Shown here: in pieces, positions 46,260-55,746 of the stretch
Layout: every line of letters begins with the position of its first letter
Position numbering within the stretch: the first letter of the stretch is position 1
DNA from: Bacillus mycoides
GTDB lineage: Bacteria > Bacillota > Bacilli > Bacillales > Bacillaceae_G
Assembly (NCBI RefSeq): GCF_001757995.1
Contig: NZ_LXLV01000062.1
Span: 372,001 to 436,000 of the forward strand
Reading direction: 5' to 3'
Length of the DNA: 64,000 nt
Notes under the pieces: generated by a model
Database searches by the model: none
The model's input: only the letters and a program-made list of their open reading frames with translations
What the model was told of the DNA's origin: nothing
Position numbers and translations under genes: made by a program

Positions 46260-47207
46260 CTTAAACCAACCTTTTTTATAAAACCAAGCCATCATTCCGC
46301 CGCCAATTAACGCCATTAAAATTAAGCAAATAAAATAACTATACTTCCCGCCAAGCTCTGGCATATGTGCGAAGTTCATGCCGTATACCCCTGCAATAAA
46401 TGTTAACGGCATGAAAATAGTTGAGAAAACAGTTAATGTTTTCATAATATTGTTCATATGGTGGGAATTTAATGAAAAGTAACTATCTCGAATATCTGCT
46501 GTTAATTCACGGCTCGCTTCAATCATCTCTGTCAGTTTAAGCAAATGATCATGTATGTCTTTAAAATAAATTTCATGATCGCTTATACCGTAAAAACGAG
46601 TTGAATTTAAAATGCGATACAATAAATCACGCATCGGAATAATCGTACGCCTTAGCTTAGATAAATCTGTCCGAATATCAAATACCTCTTCTAGCACACT
46701 TCCTGCTGTCTCACCCGTTAAATTATCATCAATTGCATTTAAATGGTCTTCGATGTAATAAACAGGTGCGAAATAATCATCTACAATTTGGTCAATAATT
46801 GTATGTGCTACATGCAAAGGACTCTTCTTAATACGTTTCTTTTCACCGAGCGTTTTCCATACTCTTTCAATCGCATTGTTATGAGAGAAATGGAAAGACA
46901 CTATATATCGATCACTAATAAATAAATCGATTTCATGCGGTTCTAATCCGTCTTCTCCGAATGCATGAAGAACTAAAAAGTTATATCCATCATAAAAATC
47001 TACCTTTGGTCTCTGTACATACTCTACACAATCTTCAATTGCAAGGGGATGGAACTTGAAGTGATCTTGTAAAATATATGTATACTCCTCTTTCGTCGGC
47101 TTATATAAATCAAGCCAATACCATACGATGTTTTCTTTTTTCGTTTCTTCTAGCGACACATCGTATAAAACTTCATTTTTTTTCGTTATTGCACAAATTC
47201 TAATCAT
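46257..47207 (-). CDS. corA: CorA-type magnesium/cobalt transporter
   Basis: A 316-residue pentameric channel. The long cytoplasmic funnel (about 1-250) is followed by two C-terminal membrane helices; the first ends in the pore signature YGMNF and the second precedes the basic end FYKKGWFK. I start at MIRICAIT, with GGGTGA five bases before. It is a single gene. Confidence 0.93.
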   Translation of the reverse strand: MIRICAITKKNEVLYDVSLEETKKENIVWYWLDLYKPTKEEYTYILQDHFKFHPLAIEDCVEYVQRPKVDFYDGYNFLVLHAFGEDGLEPHEIDLFISDRYIVSFHFSHNNAIERVWKTLGEKKRIKKSPLHVAHTIIDQIVDDYFAPVYYIEDHLNAIDDNLTGETAGSVLEEVFDIRTDLSKLRRTIIPMRDLLYRILNSTRFYGISDHEIYFKDIHDHLLKLTEMIEASRELTADIRDSYFSLNSHHMNNIMKTLTVFSTIFMPLTFIAGVYGMNFAHMPELGGKYSYFICLILMALIGGGMMAWFYKKGWFK

Positions 47208-47241
47208 AATTTCACCCATTATTATTATAAACAAAAAATAG

Positions 47242-47279
47242 TAAAAAAAGCCAAGGAGAAATCTCCTCAGCTTTTTTTA
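47242..47279 (-). terminator. Terminator of the deoB-pupG-pdp operon
   Basis: On the minus strand AAAAAAAGC-TGAGGAGA and TCTCCTTGGCTTTTTTT form a stem with T run. It lies beyond the bcr1 element, so the element separates gene and terminator. Confidence 0.85.
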
Positions 47280-47429
47280 TCCCGCTATTTGCGGGCAGTA
47301 AGACCCCTACCTCAAAATTCAGCGAAAGCAAAGAAGTTAGGTCTGGGTCGGGCTGCTCGTAAACGCCCGATTGGTGAAGGCTAATAATCAGTGGAGATAA
47401 AGCCCCCACTGATTAAAGTTTCACTTTAT
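47276..47429 (-). repeat. bcr1-type repeat element, copy 2, with TTTAT duplication
   Basis: The element is 144 bases (47281-47424) flanked by TTTAT at 47276-47280 and 47425-47429. Read on the minus strand it begins GTGAAACTTTAATCAGTGGG, like copy 1. The left duplication is formed from the T tract of the terminator and the right one touches the pdp stop codon, so the insertion lies between pdp and its terminator. Confidence 0.85.
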
Positions 47430-48733
47430 TACTTCGTTACAATTCCGTGTACTAAAGTTGGTGCATCTACGTGGTCTTTAGCGATTTTCATGTTCTCATA
47501 AATTTTCGCTTTTACGTCTTCAACATTTTCGCGGTTTGCGTAAATTGTAACAAGAGAGTCACCTTTTTTCACGCTATCGCCTACTTTTTTGCGAAGCATT
47601 AGACCAACTGCTAAATCAATTTCAGACTCTTTCGTTGCACGCCCTGCTCCTAAAAGCATTGCTGCTGTTCCGATTTCATCTGCAACGATTTCCGATACGT
47701 AACCGTCTTCTTTCGCTTCCACTTCAATTTTATATTGTGCTTGTGGCAATTTAGAAGGATCATCAACAACAGAAGCATCGCCGCCCTGCGCCGATAAGAA
47801 CGTTTTAAATGCTTCTAACGCTTTTCCATTGTTCATTACTTCAATTAATTTTTCACGTGCATCTTCTAAAGATGAAGCTTGTCCAGCAAGGTATACCATT
47901 TGACTTCCAAGCGTTAAACATAGCTCTTCTAAATCTTTCGGTCCCTTACCTTGTAATGTATCAATTGCTTCTTGTACTTCTAATGCATTACCAATTGCTT
48001 CACCAAGCGGCTGACTCATATCAGAAATAACTGCCATCGTATTACGACCAACGTTATTACCGATGCGTACCATTGCTTCTGCTAAACGCTTTGCATCTTC
48101 ATCTGTTTTCATAAATGCTCCTGCTCCAGTTTTTACATCAAGAACAATTGCATCTGCACCAGCAGCAATTTTCTTACTCATAATCGAGCTTGCAATAAGC
48201 GGAATTGAGTTTACTGTTGCCGTGACATCACGAAGTGCATACAATTTTTTATCAGCAGGTGTTAAGTTTCCACTTTGACCGATAACAGCAATTTTATTTT
48301 CATTTACAAGACGCATGAATTCATCATTTTCAATTTCCACATGGAATCCTGGTACTGCTTCTAATTTATCAATTGTACCACCCGTATGTCCTAAACCTCG
48401 TCCAGACATTTTCGCAACTGGTACACCTAAAGCAGCTACTAATGGACCTAATACAAGTGTCGTTGTATCACCAACACCACCTGTTGAATGCTTATCTACT
48501 TTTACCCCTTCAATGGCTGATAAATCAATTGTATCGCCGCTATTTACCATTGCCATCGTTAAATCAGCACGTTCTTGATCATTCATATCTTGGAAGAAAA
48601 TTGCCATTGCAAGTGAACTTACTTGATAATCAGGAATATCACCATTTGTGTATCCTTCAACGATAAAGTTAATTTCTTCTGTCGTTAATGCTTGTCCATC
48701 ACGTTTTTTTGCAATTAGGTCCACCATTCTCAT
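47429..48733 (-). CDS. pdp: Pyrimidine-nucleoside phosphorylase
   Basis: A 434-residue enzyme that phosphorolyses uridine, thymidine and deoxyuridine. The family signature [16 protein letters not shown] is present, with [15 protein letters not shown] and the C-terminal [16 protein letters not shown] domain. It is third in deoB-pupG-pdp, eight bases after pupG. AAGGGGTGAC precedes the ATG. Confidence 0.95.
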   Translation of the reverse strand: MRMVDLIAKKRDGQALTTEEINFIVEGYTNGDIPDYQVSSLAMAIFFQDMNDQERADLTMAMVNSGDTIDLSAIEGVKVDKHSTGGVGDTTTLVLGPLVAALGVPVAKMSGRGLGHTGGTIDKLEAVPGFHVEIENDEFMRLVNENKIAVIGQSGNLTPADKKLYALRDVTATVNSIPLIASSIMSKKIAAGADAIVLDVKTGAGAFMKTDEDAKRLAEAMVRIGNNVGRNTMAVISDMSQPLGEAIGNALEVQEAIDTLQGKGPKDLEELCLTLGSQMVYLAGQASSLEDAREKLIEVMNNGKALEAFKTFLSAQGGDASVVDDPSKLPQAQYKIEVEAKEDGYVSEIVADEIGTAAMLLGAGRATKESEIDLAVGLMLRKKVGDSVKKGDSLVTIYANRENVEDVKAKIYENMKIAKDHVDAPTLVHGIVTK

Positions 48734-48740
48734 TGTGAAG

Positions 48741-49562
48741 TCACCCCTTCATTTGTTTTACAATTGCTTTTACTAATGCTAAGAAGTTAGCTTTAACACG
48801 TTCTGTCGTTTCAATTACTTCATCGTGGTGAAGTGGCTGATCTAAAATACCCGCTGCCATATTTGAAATACAAGAAATACCAAGTACTTTCATACCCGCA
48901 TGACGCGCTACAATTACTTCAGGTACTGTTGACATACCAACTGCATCTCCGCCAAGTGTACGAAGCATACGAATTTCAGCAGGTGTTTCATATACAGGAC
49001 CTGTCATTCCAACATATACACCTTCTTGTACTTTAATATTTAAATCTGCTGCAACTTGTTTCGCCATTTCGCGAAGTTCTGGCGTATATGATGTAGACAT
49101 ATCAGGGAAACGTACACCCATTTCAGAATCATTTGGTCCGATTAATGGGTTCGTACCCATGAAGTTAATGTGGTCTGAAATTAACATAAGATCGCCTGGT
49201 TCAAATGATGTATTTACACCACCAGCTGCGTTCGTTACAACAACTGTTTCTACACCTAGTTCTTTCATAACACGAACTGGGAATGTTACTTTTTGCATAT
49301 CGTATCCTTCATAGAAATGGAAACGTCCTTGCATAGCTACTACTGTTACACCTTGAAGTGTACCGAATACAAGTTGACCTGCATGTCCTTCTACAGTTGA
49401 AACTGGGAATTCAGGGATTTCACTGTATGGTACTGTTACTGCATTCTCGATTTCATCTGCTAATACACCTAGTCCAGATCCAAGGATTAGTCCTACTTGT
49501 GGTGTCTCTTGAAATTTCTCTTTTAAGTATGAAGCTGATTTTGTAATTAGTTCACGATTCAT
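48741..49562 (-). CDS. pupG: Purine-nucleoside phosphorylase (trimeric type)
   Basis: A 273-residue enzyme cleaving inosine, guanosine and their deoxy forms. Signatures are [50 protein letters not shown] and [12 protein letters not shown]. It works with PDP and DeoB to salvage bases and feed ribose-1-phosphate into the pentose pathway. It is separated from deoB by 12 bases. Confidence 0.94.
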   Translation of the reverse strand: MNRELITKSASYLKEKFQETPQVGLILGSGLGVLADEIENAVTVPYSEIPEFPVSTVEGHAGQLVFGTLQGVTVVAMQGRFHFYEGYDMQKVTFPVRVMKELGVETVVVTNAAGGVNTSFEPGDLMLISDHINFMGTNPLIGPNDSEMGVRFPDMSTSYTPELREMAKQVAADLNIKVQEGVYVGMTGPVYETPAEIRMLRTLGGDAVGMSTVPEVIVARHAGMKVLGISCISNMAAGILDQPLHHDEVIETTERVKANFLALVKAIVKQMKG

Positions 49563-49574
49563 CTGTTTATCCCC

Positions 49575-50759
49575 CTATTTCTTTAGCTCGTTTAAGAAGC
49601 TTGTTCCATGTTCTGGCATTTTAACATTAAAGTTTTCTGCTACAGTTGCACCAATATCAGCAAATGTTTGACGAAGTGATAACTCTTGTCCGCCTTCTTT
49701 CATGCTTGGGCTATATGCTAATAACGGTACATATTCACGTGTATGATCAGTACCAGGATGTACTGGATCATTACCGTGGTCTGCTGTAATTAATAATAAA
49801 TCATCTTCTTGTAGTTTTTCGAATACTTCAGGAAGACGTGCATCATATTCTTGCAGAGCTTCTCCGTATCCTTGTGGATCACGACGGTGACCGAATAATG
49901 CATCAAAGTCAACTAAGTTTAAGAAGCTAAGACCTGTAAAGTCCATGTTTAATGTATCTACAAGCTTATCCATTCCATCCATATTAGACTTCGTACGAAG
50001 TGATTCAGTTACCCCTTCACCATCATAAATATCAGAAATTTTACCGATAGCAATTACATCATAGTCACTATCTTTTAATTCATTCATTACCGTACGACCG
50101 AATGGTTTTAACGCATAGTCATGACGATTTGGTGTACGTGTGAATTTCCCAGGTTCTCCAACGAATGGACGAGCGATAACACGTCCTACCATGTACTTCT
50201 CATCTAACGTTAGTTCACGTGCAATTTTACAAATTTTATATAACTCATCAAGTGGCACTACTTCTTCGTGTGCTGCAATTTGTAGTACGCTATCTGCAGA
50301 AGTGTAAACGATTAAAGAGCCTGTTTCCATTTGCTCTTGACCAAGTTCATCAAGAATTTCAGTTCCAGAAGCTGGCTTATTACCGATAATTTTACGGCCT
50401 GTTTTTTCTTCTAATTCATCAAGTAATTCTTTCGGGAATCCTTCAGGGAACACTTGGAATGGTGTATCAATGTAAAGGCCCATGATTTCCCAGTGTCCTG
50501 TCATTGTATCTTTACCAGTAGATTTTTCTTGCATCTTTGTATAATATCCAAGCGGTTTCTCTACTTTAGAAATACCTTTCATTTCACGAATGTTACCAAG
50601 ACCTAATTTCACCATGTTTGGCATTTGTAATCCATTCATATGTTCAGCAATGTGACCAATTGTATCAGAACCTAAATCACCAAATTGCTCAGCATCTGGT
50701 GCTTCACCGATCCCTACTGAGTCCATTACGACTAGGAAAATACGTTTATATTTATTCAT
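49575..50759 (-). CDS. deoB: Phosphopentomutase
   Basis: A 394-residue alkaline-phosphatase-superfamily enzyme (Drm in B. subtilis) interconverting ribose-1- and ribose-5-phosphate. Metal motifs are [15 protein letters not shown] at the start and [19 protein letters not shown] near the end; the phosphorylated Thr lies in [20 protein letters not shown] precedes the ATG. It is first in the operon, behind a 200-base leader with a palindromic operator. Confidence 0.96.
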   Translation of the reverse strand: MNKYKRIFLVVMDSVGIGEAPDAEQFGDLGSDTIGHIAEHMNGLQMPNMVKLGLGNIREMKGISKVEKPLGYYTKMQEKSTGKDTMTGHWEIMGLYIDTPFQVFPEGFPKELLDELEEKTGRKIIGNKPASGTEILDELGQEQMETGSLIVYTSADSVLQIAAHEEVVPLDELYKICKIARELTLDEKYMVGRVIARPFVGEPGKFTRTPNRHDYALKPFGRTVMNELKDSDYDVIAIGKISDIYDGEGVTESLRTKSNMDGMDKLVDTLNMDFTGLSFLNLVDFDALFGHRRDPQGYGEALQEYDARLPEVFEKLQEDDLLLITADHGNDPVHPGTDHTREYVPLLAYSPSMKEGGQELSLRQTFADIGATVAENFNVKMPEHGTSFLNELKK

Positions 50760-50942
50760 AACTGCGACCTCCTATAAGTTCAGTTCTACTTCTTGTAGTA
50801 TGTTCAAAACGCTATAAAGTGAAACTGTTATCAATGGGAATTATCTTTCGTCCTCATTATTAAACAGTACTGCTTTAAATCATTCTCTAACTTTTTCGTT
50901 TTACTTTCAAACGAATCAAAAACATTTCTAGTTTTTCCTAAG

Positions 50943-50961
50943 TCAGATGTCAGACATCTGA
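50943..50961 (-). promoter_or_regulatory. Perfect 19-bp palindrome at the deoB promoter
   Basis: TCAGATGTC-A-GACATCTGA is a perfect 9-1-9 dyad immediately downstream of the predicted start point of the operon. Its TGTCAGACA centre fits FadR-subfamily GntR operators (TNGTNNNACNA). The regulator is not in this window. Confidence 0.65.
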
Positions 50962-50968
50962 TATTGAT

Positions 50969-50977
50969 ATCATAACA
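50969..50977 (-). promoter_or_regulatory. Extended -10 promoter of deoB-pupG-pdp
   Basis: TGTTATGAT on the minus strand is an extended -10 without a good -35. It precedes the palindrome and implies a leader of about 200 bases. Confidence 0.45.
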
Positions 50978-51093
50978 TGTTTACGCTTTCTTTTTAATAC
51001 ATTTTCGTAGAATTTCTCATTTTCTTCACACTTCTATTGTAATCCATTCTGCAAAGAAGTGCTAATCATTTCATAACATATTTCCTAATATAA

Positions 51094-51129
51094 AAATAAA
51101 AAGCAGCTCTAAAGAGCTGCTTTTTATTT
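51094..51129 (-). terminator. Terminator after the lipoprotein gene
   Basis: Perfect 17-bp stem with core AAAAAGCAGCTCT / AGAGCTGCTTTTT and a two-base loop; the lipoprotein stop lies in the stem. Confidence 0.9.
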
Positions 51130-51843
51130 TACTTCTACTGTTTCTTCTTTATGTTCATGCAGTTCGCCTTTTCTTACATGCACTTTCACTTTGTAAGCAC
51201 CGTTCTCTTTGAAAGTATGTTTACTTTCATACTCCCCTTTATTCCCTTCTTTCGCCGGAATAAATTCGTGTTTTTCAACACCATCTTTCCAAATCTCAAG
51301 TTGCACTTCAGCACCAGTTAACGCTTCTTCTTTTTGCTTTAAATGGACTTTCATTGTTGATTCAGCATTTGCTTTTATGTCACCGGCCATAAGATGAATC
51401 ATTGTGTCACTTTTATGATCACCACTTTCTTTTTTCGCATCTTCTACTTTCGCATTCCCTACAGCAACTTTGTGTTCTGGCATAACGTGTATATCACGTG
51501 CATTTGTATGAGGAATAATATGATATACTCCATCAGTTTCAAATGTTTTCTCTACTGCATAAACACCTTTTCCTTTATGCTTACCATCTAACATCTCGTG
51601 TTTCTCGTCGCCATCTTTCCAAATCTCAAACTTTACGTCATCAGCATCCGTTACTCTTTCTTTTCCTTGTGTAACAAGTGCTTGTACTTCTGTTTTTTCA
51701 CCAGGTTTAATTTCTTTCGGATTCGTTTGAATCGCTACGTTTATACTTTCAAGTTTCTTTTCTTTTTTCGGCTCTTCTTTGTTTGTATTACAGCCAGCCA
51801 ACGCTAGCATCGCGATAAATAAAATCATAATAAGTTTTTTCAT
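51124..51843 (-). CDS. Lipoprotein with duplicated YtkA/FixH-like domain
   Basis: A 239-residue lipoprotein; the lipobox LALAGC anchors it outside the membrane. Two similar domains follow (about 30-130 and 140-239), each with a FEIWKDGDEKHE / LEIWKDGVEKHE stretch, a Gly-Lys loop and a GVYHIIPH / GAYKVKVHV strand. They resemble YtkA-like beta-sandwiches. HVMPEHK and ELHEHKE stretches could bind metal. The third ATG after AAGGAGG (51843) has the best spacing. Function unknown. Confidence 0.82.
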   Translation of the reverse strand: MKKLIMILFIAMLALAGCNTNKEEPKKEKKLESINVAIQTNPKEIKPGEKTEVQALVTQGKERVTDADDVKFEIWKDGDEKHEMLDGKHKGKGVYAVEKTFETDGVYHIIPHTNARDIHVMPEHKVAVGNAKVEDAKKESGDHKSDTMIHLMAGDIKANAESTMKVHLKQKEEALTGAEVQLEIWKDGVEKHEFIPAKEGNKGEYESKHTFKENGAYKVKVHVRKGELHEHKEETVEVK

Positions 51844-51971
51844 CATCATTTCCTCCTTCATTCCTTATTTAGTATAGAGGAAATACATTGTAATATTCTA
51901 GTCTTCCGCTGAAAACAATGTACGAAATGTTTGTGAAGTTTTTGTGAAGTACTTTACCCTTTTGAATCTAT

Positions 51972-51999
51972 GAAAAAAAGAGCATAGTGACTATGCTCT
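51972..51999 (-). terminator. Terminator of xerD
   Basis: GAGCATAG and CTATGCTC with a T run on the minus strand; the xerD TAG stop is in the stem. Confidence 0.85.
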
Positions 52000-52881
52000 C
52001 GGATGAAACTGTTTATATACATCTTTTAATCTAGTTTTTGAAACATGCGTATAGATTTGCGTTGTTGAAATATCTGCATGTCCAAGCATCTCTTGTACAG
52101 CACGCAAATCTGCCCCGTTCTCTAATAAATGCGTAGCAAACGAGTGACGTAACGTATGCGGTGTAAGCTCTTTTGCAATATTTGCTTCTTTCGCTAATCG
52201 TTTTAAAATTTTCCAAAACCCTTGTCTTGATAATCGATTACCATGATGGTTTAAAAAGAGTGCATCTACTGCTTTTTTACCCATCAGTTCTCTTCTTCCT
52301 TTTTCAATATACTTTTGAATTGCTTCCGTCGCTAAGCTTCCTAATGGAATAATTCTTTCTTTATTCCCTTTCCCAATGCAGCGAACAAACCCCATCGTTA
52401 AGTGCACATCTTCTAAATTCAATGCAATTAATTCTGAAACACGAAGTCCTGTTGCATACAATAACTCTAACATTGCCTTATCACGAATCCCAAAAGCACT
52501 CGTCACTTTCGGGGTCTGAAGTAATGCTTCTACTTCGTCGATTGATAATACTTTTGGCAATTTCCGTTCCCCTTGTGGCGTTTCAATATGTACCGATGGG
52601 TCATGCTCCACTGCTCGTTCACGAAGTAAAAATTGATGAAACGAACGAATCGATGCAATATGACGCGCCAATGTTTTTGAAGATTTCCCGTTTTCTTTTA
52701 AATGCTGCAAAAAGTTAACAATATGCAAGCGTGTCACTTCATGAAACGTCTTCGTTTGTTCTACATTTTGCAAATACTTCACATAGCTTTTCAAATCGCG
52801 TTCATAAGATACAACTGTATTTTTCGCCAAACCTTTTTCAACAATCATATAATGAATAAAATCTTTTAATTGATCTTCCAA
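51991..52881 (-). CDS. xerD: Site-specific tyrosine recombinase XerD
   Basis: A 296-residue recombinase that resolves chromosome dimers at dif. The N-terminal SAM-like DNA-binding domain (about 1-85) is followed by the catalytic domain with Arg in [12 protein letters not shown], Lys in CIGKGNKER, HxxR in [12 protein letters not shown], His in [10 protein letters not shown] and Tyr in IYTHV. Position after fur and yqzK matches ripX/xerD of B. subtilis. It starts six bases after yqzK ends. Confidence 0.96.
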   Translation of the reverse strand: MEDQLKDFIHYMIVEKGLAKNTVVSYERDLKSYVKYLQNVEQTKTFHEVTRLHIVNFLQHLKENGKSSKTLARHIASIRSFHQFLLRERAVEHDPSVHIETPQGERKLPKVLSIDEVEALLQTPKVTSAFGIRDKAMLELLYATGLRVSELIALNLEDVHLTMGFVRCIGKGNKERIIPLGSLATEAIQKYIEKGRRELMGKKAVDALFLNHHGNRLSRQGFWKILKRLAKEANIAKELTPHTLRHSFATHLLENGADLRAVQEMLGHADISTTQIYTHVSKTRLKDVYKQFHPRA

Positions 52882-52887
52882 TCTACA

Positions 52888-53118
52888 CTACTCCCCATTT
52901 TCATAGAAAAACATCATTCTATTTACGAAAGCATCCTTTTCCGGCTCCTCATTCCCTGATACTTTTTCTACAGTCTCTTCTTTTGGCTTTTCATAACGAT
53001 GGTAACTTTCATATTCTTCATTTATCCATAGTATAGCGAAATAAAACAAAATCGTACAACTTGTAAATAATAAAAATACTTTCATCCCATCAAAAGTTAA
53101 TTTTAAAGCTCGGCGCAT
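52888..53118 (-). CDS. yqzK: DUF4227 family protein (YqzK-like)
   Basis: A 76-residue single-pass membrane protein. The basic start MRRALKLTFDGMK is followed by a membrane helix (about 14-31) and a Glu/Lys-rich tail. It lies between fur and xerD as yqzK does in B. subtilis. GGAGGAATTTACA precedes the ATG; the longer in-frame start has no ribosome site. Function unknown. Confidence 0.82.
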   Translation of the reverse strand: MRRALKLTFDGMKVFLLFTSCTILFYFAILWINEEYESYHRYEKPKEETVEKVSGNEEPEKDAFVNRMMFFYENGE

Positions 53119-53185
53119 TGTAAATTCCTCCAAAATATAAGTTATTACAACATATGCCAAGCTTTCACCAATTTATACCTTATTC

Positions 53186-53229
53186 AAATAAAAAACCTCT
53201 TCCTAGTTAAATAGGAAAAGGTTATTTTT
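53186..53229 (-). terminator. Terminator of fur
   Basis: AACCTTTTCCTA and TAGGAAGAGGTT pair around a short AT loop on the minus strand, followed by a T run. Confidence 0.8.
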
Positions 53230-53677
53230 CATCCGTTTCATTTTCTTGACAATTTTTACAAATCCCATGGAATGTTAAACGATGATCTTTCACCTTAAAG
53301 CTCCAGTCTCGTTCCACTTTATTCTCCACTTCACCAAGTAAATCTTCTTGTATTTCTTGTACAGCACCGCATTGTGTACAGATTAAATGATGATGGAAAC
53401 GCTGTGCACCTTCTTGGCGTAAGTCATAACGCGAAACACCGTCCCCAAAGTTAATCTTATCGACAACTTTCAACTCAGACAATAACTCTAAAGTTCGATA
53501 GACGGTTGCTAATCCGATCTCTGGCGACTTTTCTTTTACAAGGAGGTATACATCTTCTGCGCTTAAATGATCTTCTTCATTTTCTAGCAGCACACGAACT
53601 GTTGCTTCACGTTGTGGTGTCAATTTATAGCTCGCTGCATGTAATTGCTTCTTAATTCGTTCAATTCTTTCTTCCAT
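53222..53677 (-). CDS. fur: Ferric uptake regulator
   Basis: A 151-residue Fur protein. The winged helix (about 15-85) contains IGLATVYRTLELL; the metal-binding region has FHHHLICTQCGAV, and a second zinc pair is in GICKNCQ. It is more like true Fur than PerR or Zur by its gene position next to xerD and spoIIM. A Fur-box-like sequence lies upstream of its own promoter. GAGGAGGGAG precedes the ATG. Confidence 0.93.
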   Translation of the reverse strand: MEERIERIKKQLHAASYKLTPQREATVRVLLENEEDHLSAEDVYLLVKEKSPEIGLATVYRTLELLSELKVVDKINFGDGVSRYDLRQEGAQRFHHHLICTQCGAVQEIQEDLLGEVENKVERDWSFKVKDHRLTFHGICKNCQENETDEK

Positions 53678-53710
53678 TCGGTACTACTCCCTCCTCGCCA
53701 CTCTTACACC

Positions 53711-53738
53711 ATTATATCAGAAGAAGGGCTCCTGTCAA
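53711..53738 (-). promoter_or_regulatory. Sigma-A promoter of fur
   Basis: Perfect TTGACA and TATAAT with a 16-base spacer, minus strand. Confidence 0.8.
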
Positions 53739-53760
53739 AAGAAAAACAATAAAAACAAAT

Positions 53761-53775
53761 TGATAATTATTCTCA
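53761..53775 (-). promoter_or_regulatory. Fur-box-like 7-1-7 dyad
   Basis: TGATAATTATTCTCA matches the Fur/PerR/Zur-type TGATAATNATTATCA at all but one position. It lies about 23 bases upstream of the fur -35 box, just beyond the end of spoIIM. Confidence 0.6.
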
Positions 53776-53783
53776 AAAAGTAT

Positions 53784-54431
53784 TTATTGTTTGTTAATAG
53801 CTTCCACAACTTCTTTCATTAAAACTGGTGATGCATACGCTTCGACACTGGAAGCAATAGCTAATACCGCTCCAATCACGAGAAAAAAGCATGTATAGCG
53901 AATTAATAACGGTAATAGTGGCTCAGTTATTTTCCGGATAAATTGATGTCTAATCATTCTCAAGGAAAAACTTGCAGCAATTGTTGTCATAACGAGAAAT
54001 ACAGGAATTATAATTAAATTTTGTGGCAATACAGATACAAATGCTAATAATAGTCCATTCCATCCGTGCTGACTTACTAAAAAACCTACTGTAAATCCAA
54101 CAACTATCCCTTTTAAAAATAGTAAGATAAAAATGAGCGGCAACCCAATAATTGAAATCCCCAAAATCCAAATAAAGCCGATATATTTTAATTGCGAAAA
54201 GTAACTTTCTCGAAACATTTCGCCCGCGACAGCAAATTCTCCTTTAGAAACTTGTCCAAAAAAACGCTGTAAATAAAATGATAAATCTTGCTTTTGGTTT
54301 ATTTGTAAACTATTCACAAGAATCGCTCCAAATATTACTCCCATCAGTAATAAAACCGCATTAAATATATATAGTGAAGAGTTTTCCTGTATGTGAGACA
54401 TTACACGGTCTTGCCACGTTTTTCGCCACAT
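53784..54431 (-). CDS. spoIIM: Stage II sporulation protein M
   Basis: A 215-residue membrane protein of the SpoIIDMP complex that drives septal thinning and engulfment. About five membrane segments are visible (24-44, 80-105, 108-128, 130-155, 180-205). ACGGAGGGAAGG precedes the ATG. Neighbours fur and mciZ/nudF match the B. subtilis order. Confidence 0.93.
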   Translation of the reverse strand: MWRKTWQDRVMSHIQENSSLYIFNAVLLLMGVIFGAILVNSLQINQKQDLSFYLQRFFGQVSKGEFAVAGEMFRESYFSQLKYIGFIWILGISIIGLPLIFILLFLKGIVVGFTVGFLVSQHGWNGLLLAFVSVLPQNLIIIPVFLVMTTIAASFSLRMIRHQFIRKITEPLLPLLIRYTCFFLVIGAVLAIASSVEAYASPVLMKEVVEAINKQ

Positions 54432-54557
54432 TTTCCTTCCCTCCGTTCACACTCTTACTAAAAATGTATGAAAGAAAGAAAAAAAGTATGACGAATTAAC
54501 ATTGAAATTCCGCTCTACTTTGCTAAACTAAATAGTAGAGAATAGGAGGGATTTCTC

Positions 54558-55109
54558 TTGAAACCATTATTATTAGATTTTCCAACGTTATTTCAAACTG
54601 AGCGCTTGCAAGTACGTAAGCCGTTTCCGGGTGACGGTACAGAAGTATATGAAGCAATCCAAGCTTCTCTAGAAGACTTATTACCGTGGATGCCAATTAC
54701 AGCTGAAACAGAAGAGAGTGCGGAAGAAATTGTTCGCGAAGCTCACGGACAGTTTTTACTTCGTGAAACACTTGATTTTCACTTATACGATAAAGTATCT
54801 GGTACATTCATCGGGGCTATTACTCTTAAGCCTGAAAACTGGGACATTCCAAAGTTTTCACTTCACTTCTGGTTACATAGCGCCTATACAAAACAAGGCT
54901 ATATGACAGAAGCTGTTAAAGGTGCGATTCAGTTCGCTTTTGATAAGCTAGGTGCTAGAAGAATTGAAATTCGTACTGATGCAACAAACGTGAACGCATG
55001 TAACTTAGCAGAACGTCTAGAATTTATTTTAGAAGGTACAATGGAAAATGATTTCCTAGCACCAGATGGCAGCTTACGCGATGCACGTGTATATGCAAAA
55101 ATTAACTAA
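54558..55109 (+). CDS. GNAT acetyltransferase (RimJ/RimL type)
   Basis: A 183-residue acetyltransferase resembling those that act on protein N termini or small molecules. TERLQVRKPFPGDG opens the fold; FWLHSAYTKQGYMTEAVKGAI holds the CoA-binding region, and RIEIRTDATNVNACNLAERLEF is the C-terminal motif. TTG start with TAGGAGGG upstream. The substrate is unknown. Confidence 0.88.
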   Translation: MKPLLLDFPTLFQTERLQVRKPFPGDGTEVYEAIQASLEDLLPWMPITAETEESAEEIVREAHGQFLLRETLDFHLYDKVSGTFIGAITLKPENWDIPKFSLHFWLHSAYTKQGYMTEAVKGAIQFAFDKLGARRIEIRTDATNVNACNLAERLEFILEGTMENDFLAPDGSLRDARVYAKIN

Positions 55110-55136
55110 AAACACTCGCCTTAGGCGAGTGTTTAT
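55108..55136 (+). terminator. Bidirectional terminator between the GNAT gene and nudF
   Basis: AAACACTCGCC and GGCGAGTGTTT form an 11-bp stem with a three-base loop. Confidence 0.92.
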
Positions 55137-55672
55137 TTTTGTAATTGTAAATATTGTACTGCAAACATCGTCTTAGCATCATGAATGCGAAGGTCTTTCA
55201 TAAGATCAACCGCTTCTTCTAATGACACTTCCATTAATTCCACAAATTCATCTTCATCTAAAGCTGCTTTATTTTCTTTTTGTTTTAATCCTGTTGCTTT
55301 ATATACATATAAAATCTCATCTGCAAAACCAGGTGATGTATAGAAAGATGTAATAAGCTCCATATTTTCACATACATATCCTGTTTCTTCTTCTAATTCA
55401 CGAACTGCTGTTACCTCTGGCTTTTCCCCAGGTTCTAACTTCCCAGCTGGAATTTCCACAATTGTCTTTTCAAGAGCTTTACGATACTGCTCGACAAGTA
55501 CAATTTTCCCTTCATCAGTAATAGCAATAATAGCAACCGCCCCAGGGTGATTTACGATTTCACGTTTACTCATTTCTCCATTTGGTAATACTACATCATC
55601 AACACGAACTTTTATAACTCTACCATCAAAAATCGGTTCAGTTTTTACTGTTCTTTCTGCAAGATTACTCAT
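55133..55672 (-). CDS. nudF: ADP-ribose pyrophosphatase (Nudix)
   Basis: A 179-residue Nudix hydrolase that splits ADP-ribose to AMP and ribose-5-phosphate. The Nudix box GKLEPGEKPEVTAVRELEEE followed by TGY is complete, and VLVEQYRKALEKTIVEIPAG precedes it. It resembles YqkG/NudF in sequence and in place beside mciZ. AGGGAGATGAAG precedes the ATG. Confidence 0.93.
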   Translation of the reverse strand: MSNLAERTVKTEPIFDGRVIKVRVDDVVLPNGEMSKREIVNHPGAVAIIAITDEGKIVLVEQYRKALEKTIVEIPAGKLEPGEKPEVTAVRELEEETGYVCENMELITSFYTSPGFADEILYVYKATGLKQKENKAALDEDEFVELMEVSLEEAVDLMKDLRIHDAKTMFAVQYLQLQK

Positions 55673-55690
55673 ACTACTTCATCTCCCTGT

Positions 55691-55718
55691 TCTATTTCCT
55701 AATCGTTCTTCATACATT
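55691..55718 (+). promoter_or_regulatory. Mother-cell sigma-E type promoter of mciZ
   Basis: TCTATTT and CATACATT with a 13-base spacer; the -10 is a full match to CATACANT. Confidence 0.6.
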
Positions 55719-55746
55719 TTACCACATTGAAAGGAGCGTGATAGAA

